DNA of 64,000 nucleotides from Sporosarcina sp. BP05. Its GTDB lineage: Bacteria; Bacillota; Bacilli; Bacillales_A; Planococcaceae. The stretch covers positions 186,001 to 250,000 of the forward strand of contig NZ_JACFTD010000005.1 of the NCBI RefSeq assembly GCF_014282005.1, written 5' to 3'. This document shows, piece after piece, positions 62,851-64,000 of the stretch; the first letter of the stretch is position 1, and the number at the start of each line of letters is the position of its first letter. The notes below the pieces were generated by a model. That model saw nothing but the letters and a program-made list of their open reading frames with translations, was not told the origin of the DNA and did no database searches. The translations under genes were made by a program, and so were the position numbers.

Positions 62851-63690
62851 TTACTTTCCGAACGTTTCTTCCATTCGCTTAATCGGATCATCCACCATAT
62901 CGTCACCCCATTCGACAACTTGACCCGCCTTTAAAAGTTCCTGTTTTAATTCTTTATAATCTACATCTTGGACAGCTATTTCATGTTTAAAGGCAAGGGC
63001 TGCCGCTGTTCCTGCTGTCTGTCCTAGAATCATAAATATCGGCTCCATTCGTATCGAACCATAAGCAATATGCGAACTTGATAAACAAACGGGTACAAGT
63101 AAATTTGTACATTCTTCAGACTTTGGACGAATGGAACGATACGAAATCTCATAAGGAGCAATTGGTACCTGTACATCTCCCTCATTCACACATCTGCCAT
63201 CAATCACGACACGTCGACAATTATGTGAATCCATATGGAATGATGCCAAACCGATTGGATCATCAACAAATCTCTGCTTTAGACAATTATGATCAGTCAT
63301 GACATAATCAGAAATCATTCTTCTCCCTTCACGGATATACAACTGATGAGGCCAGTTCCCCGTTTGTTCAAATTCATCTTTCGGTAAACCCCAGGCAGCT
63401 ACTTCCTCACGTATAGCTACTGGTACACGTAAATCATTCGCTAAATAGTACAACATCCCCTGATCATAATTGAGATGATCTTGAAAAATCTCCTCACGTC
63501 TTTGATAACTACCTTCTGGCCAGTCGTAATTCATTCCAAGATTGTCCGTCGATATTGCACCGAAATTATTTAAATCCGATTTCCCGTTCGGCAACATTGT
63601 ATGAAGGTTCATCGCATCCTAAACGCCCGCTTGTATATAACGCAGTAGAAGCCGGTATCGATCCGCTTCATAATGTGGCGGCTTTGGACT
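62851..63690 (-). pseudogene. FAD-dependent oxidoreductase, N-terminally truncated with in-frame stop
   Basis: The C-terminal half of an FAD_oxidored-type protein (PF12831 group, often annotated xanthan-lyase-like). It is seen from NLHTMLPNGKSDLNNFGAIS through PHQLYIREGRRMISDYVM, NMDSHN-like FHMDSHNCRR and NLLVPVCLSSSHIAYGSIRM to VQDVDYKEL. The longest open part starts at ATG 63612. The frame also continues upstream across a TAG at 63619-63621 with EADRYRLLLRYIQAGV, which fits the family's conserved RYELLLRYIEAGWRD. The N-terminal FAD-binding region with GxGxxG is missing. Full-length members are roughly twice this long. It is therefore a remnant, cut at about 63.69 kb. Confidence 0.8.
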
Positions 63691-64000
63691 TGTTTTTTTA
63701 ATCGTCGCCTATTTCTTTTATTTCGATTTCTATTTCTTACAGATGAATAGCGGTGAATTCCAATTTTTATTTCCCGTATTAATTTTCGTGCTCATCTCAA
63801 GCATCCTTACGTTATTGTTTTTCTTCCCTGTTTATGCGCATTTCAATTTAACATTCTTTCAGTACATCAAACAGTCCTTCTTAATCGCGATTACATCTCC
63901 CATTGAAGTCATTGCTATAGGCGCTTCAGCGGGATTCATCTACATGAGTGCTATAGTCTTACCGGGAATTATCCCACTTTTTACCGGAAGTGTGTTTTCA
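63674..64000 (+). pseudogene. YesL/DUF624-like membrane protein, 5'-truncated and running off the window
   Basis: From just after a TAA (63671-63673) the plus strand is open to the window end. It reads GFGLVFLIVAYFFYFDFYF, then FFFPVYAHFNLTFFQYIKQS and FLIAITSPIEVIAIGASAG. The FPxxAHFxLxxFQYxKxxFLxA pattern is the second half of DUF624/YesL proteins. The N-terminal part is absent: upstream sequence belongs to the FAD oxidoreductase remnant on the other strand. No start codon with a ribosome site is present. Confidence 0.65.

Noticed and set aside
1..64000. CRISPR arrays, tRNA, rRNA, prophage or integrative element
   Set aside because: No regularly spaced repeats, no cloverleaf or rRNA segments and no integrase or structural phage genes were seen; the GIY-YIG gene stands alone.

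Overview
This 64 kb window looks like chromosome of a low-GC, spore-forming Bacillales bacterium, most likely a Sporosarcina-like member of the Planococcaceae. That is inferred from strong AGGAGG-type ribosome sites, frequent GTG/TTG starts, the protein families present, a urea transporter, and a remnant of a squalene-hopene (sporulenol) cyclase gene. I see no rRNA, tRNA, CRISPR array, intact insertion sequence or prophage.

Layout. 1-9.1 kb is a minus-strand carbohydrate locus: ROK kinase, YesL-type membrane protein, sugar ABC importer (binding protein and two permeases), LacI regulator, ThuA protein, two Gfo/Idh/MocA oxidoreductases and a TIM-barrel isomerase-like enzyme. Three similar operator-like sites (TGCAACCG core) suggest one LacI regulon, and the gene set suggests oxidation and cleavage of a glycoside through a 3-keto intermediate. 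9.4-16.1 kb holds proline dehydrogenase, a UPF0316 protein, and a BCCT transporter/CocE hydrolase pair facing a TetR regulator. 16.5-21.1 kb carries a 1286-residue SF1 helicase with a very long internal insert and a 251-residue partner, which is the best candidate here for an undescribed two-gene system. 21.5-33.7 kb is ordinary chromosome: urea transporter, nucleotidase, RluF, amino-acid symporter, RND pump with its TetR repressor, dicarboxylate symporter and esterase.

33.7-41.3 kb has a decayed IS66 transposase, several GC-rich hairpin repeats, an SDR epimerase, and a complete branched-chain amino-acid ABC operon (livJ-type, livH, livM, livG, livF) with a hairpin repeat inside it. 41.7-46 kb holds a membrane phosphoesterase, a LysM-SH3-NlpC/P60 wall hydrolase and a TerD/TerA-like protein. 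46.2-48.9 kb is the queuosine precursor operon queC-queD-queE. It is preceded by a preQ1-I riboswitch that overlaps the ribosome site, and it is interrupted between queD and queE by a free-standing GIY-YIG homing-type endonuclease gene. 49.6-53.7 kb has a prolyl-4-hydroxylase-like enzyme, a DUF2157/GDYXXLXY pair and an MFS transporter.

53.7-60.2 kb is an amino-acid utilisation locus: an M20 amidohydrolase divergent from an operon of PAS-AAA+-HTH regulator, class III aminotransferase and polar amino-acid ABC transporter. The regulator's AAA+ domain has lost both the GAFTGA loop and the Walker B acids. 60.2-64 kb holds a MATE exporter, a double GNAT protein, and a junction of two broken genes: an FAD-dependent oxidoreductase with an in-frame stop and no N-terminus, and a 5'-truncated YesL-like gene.
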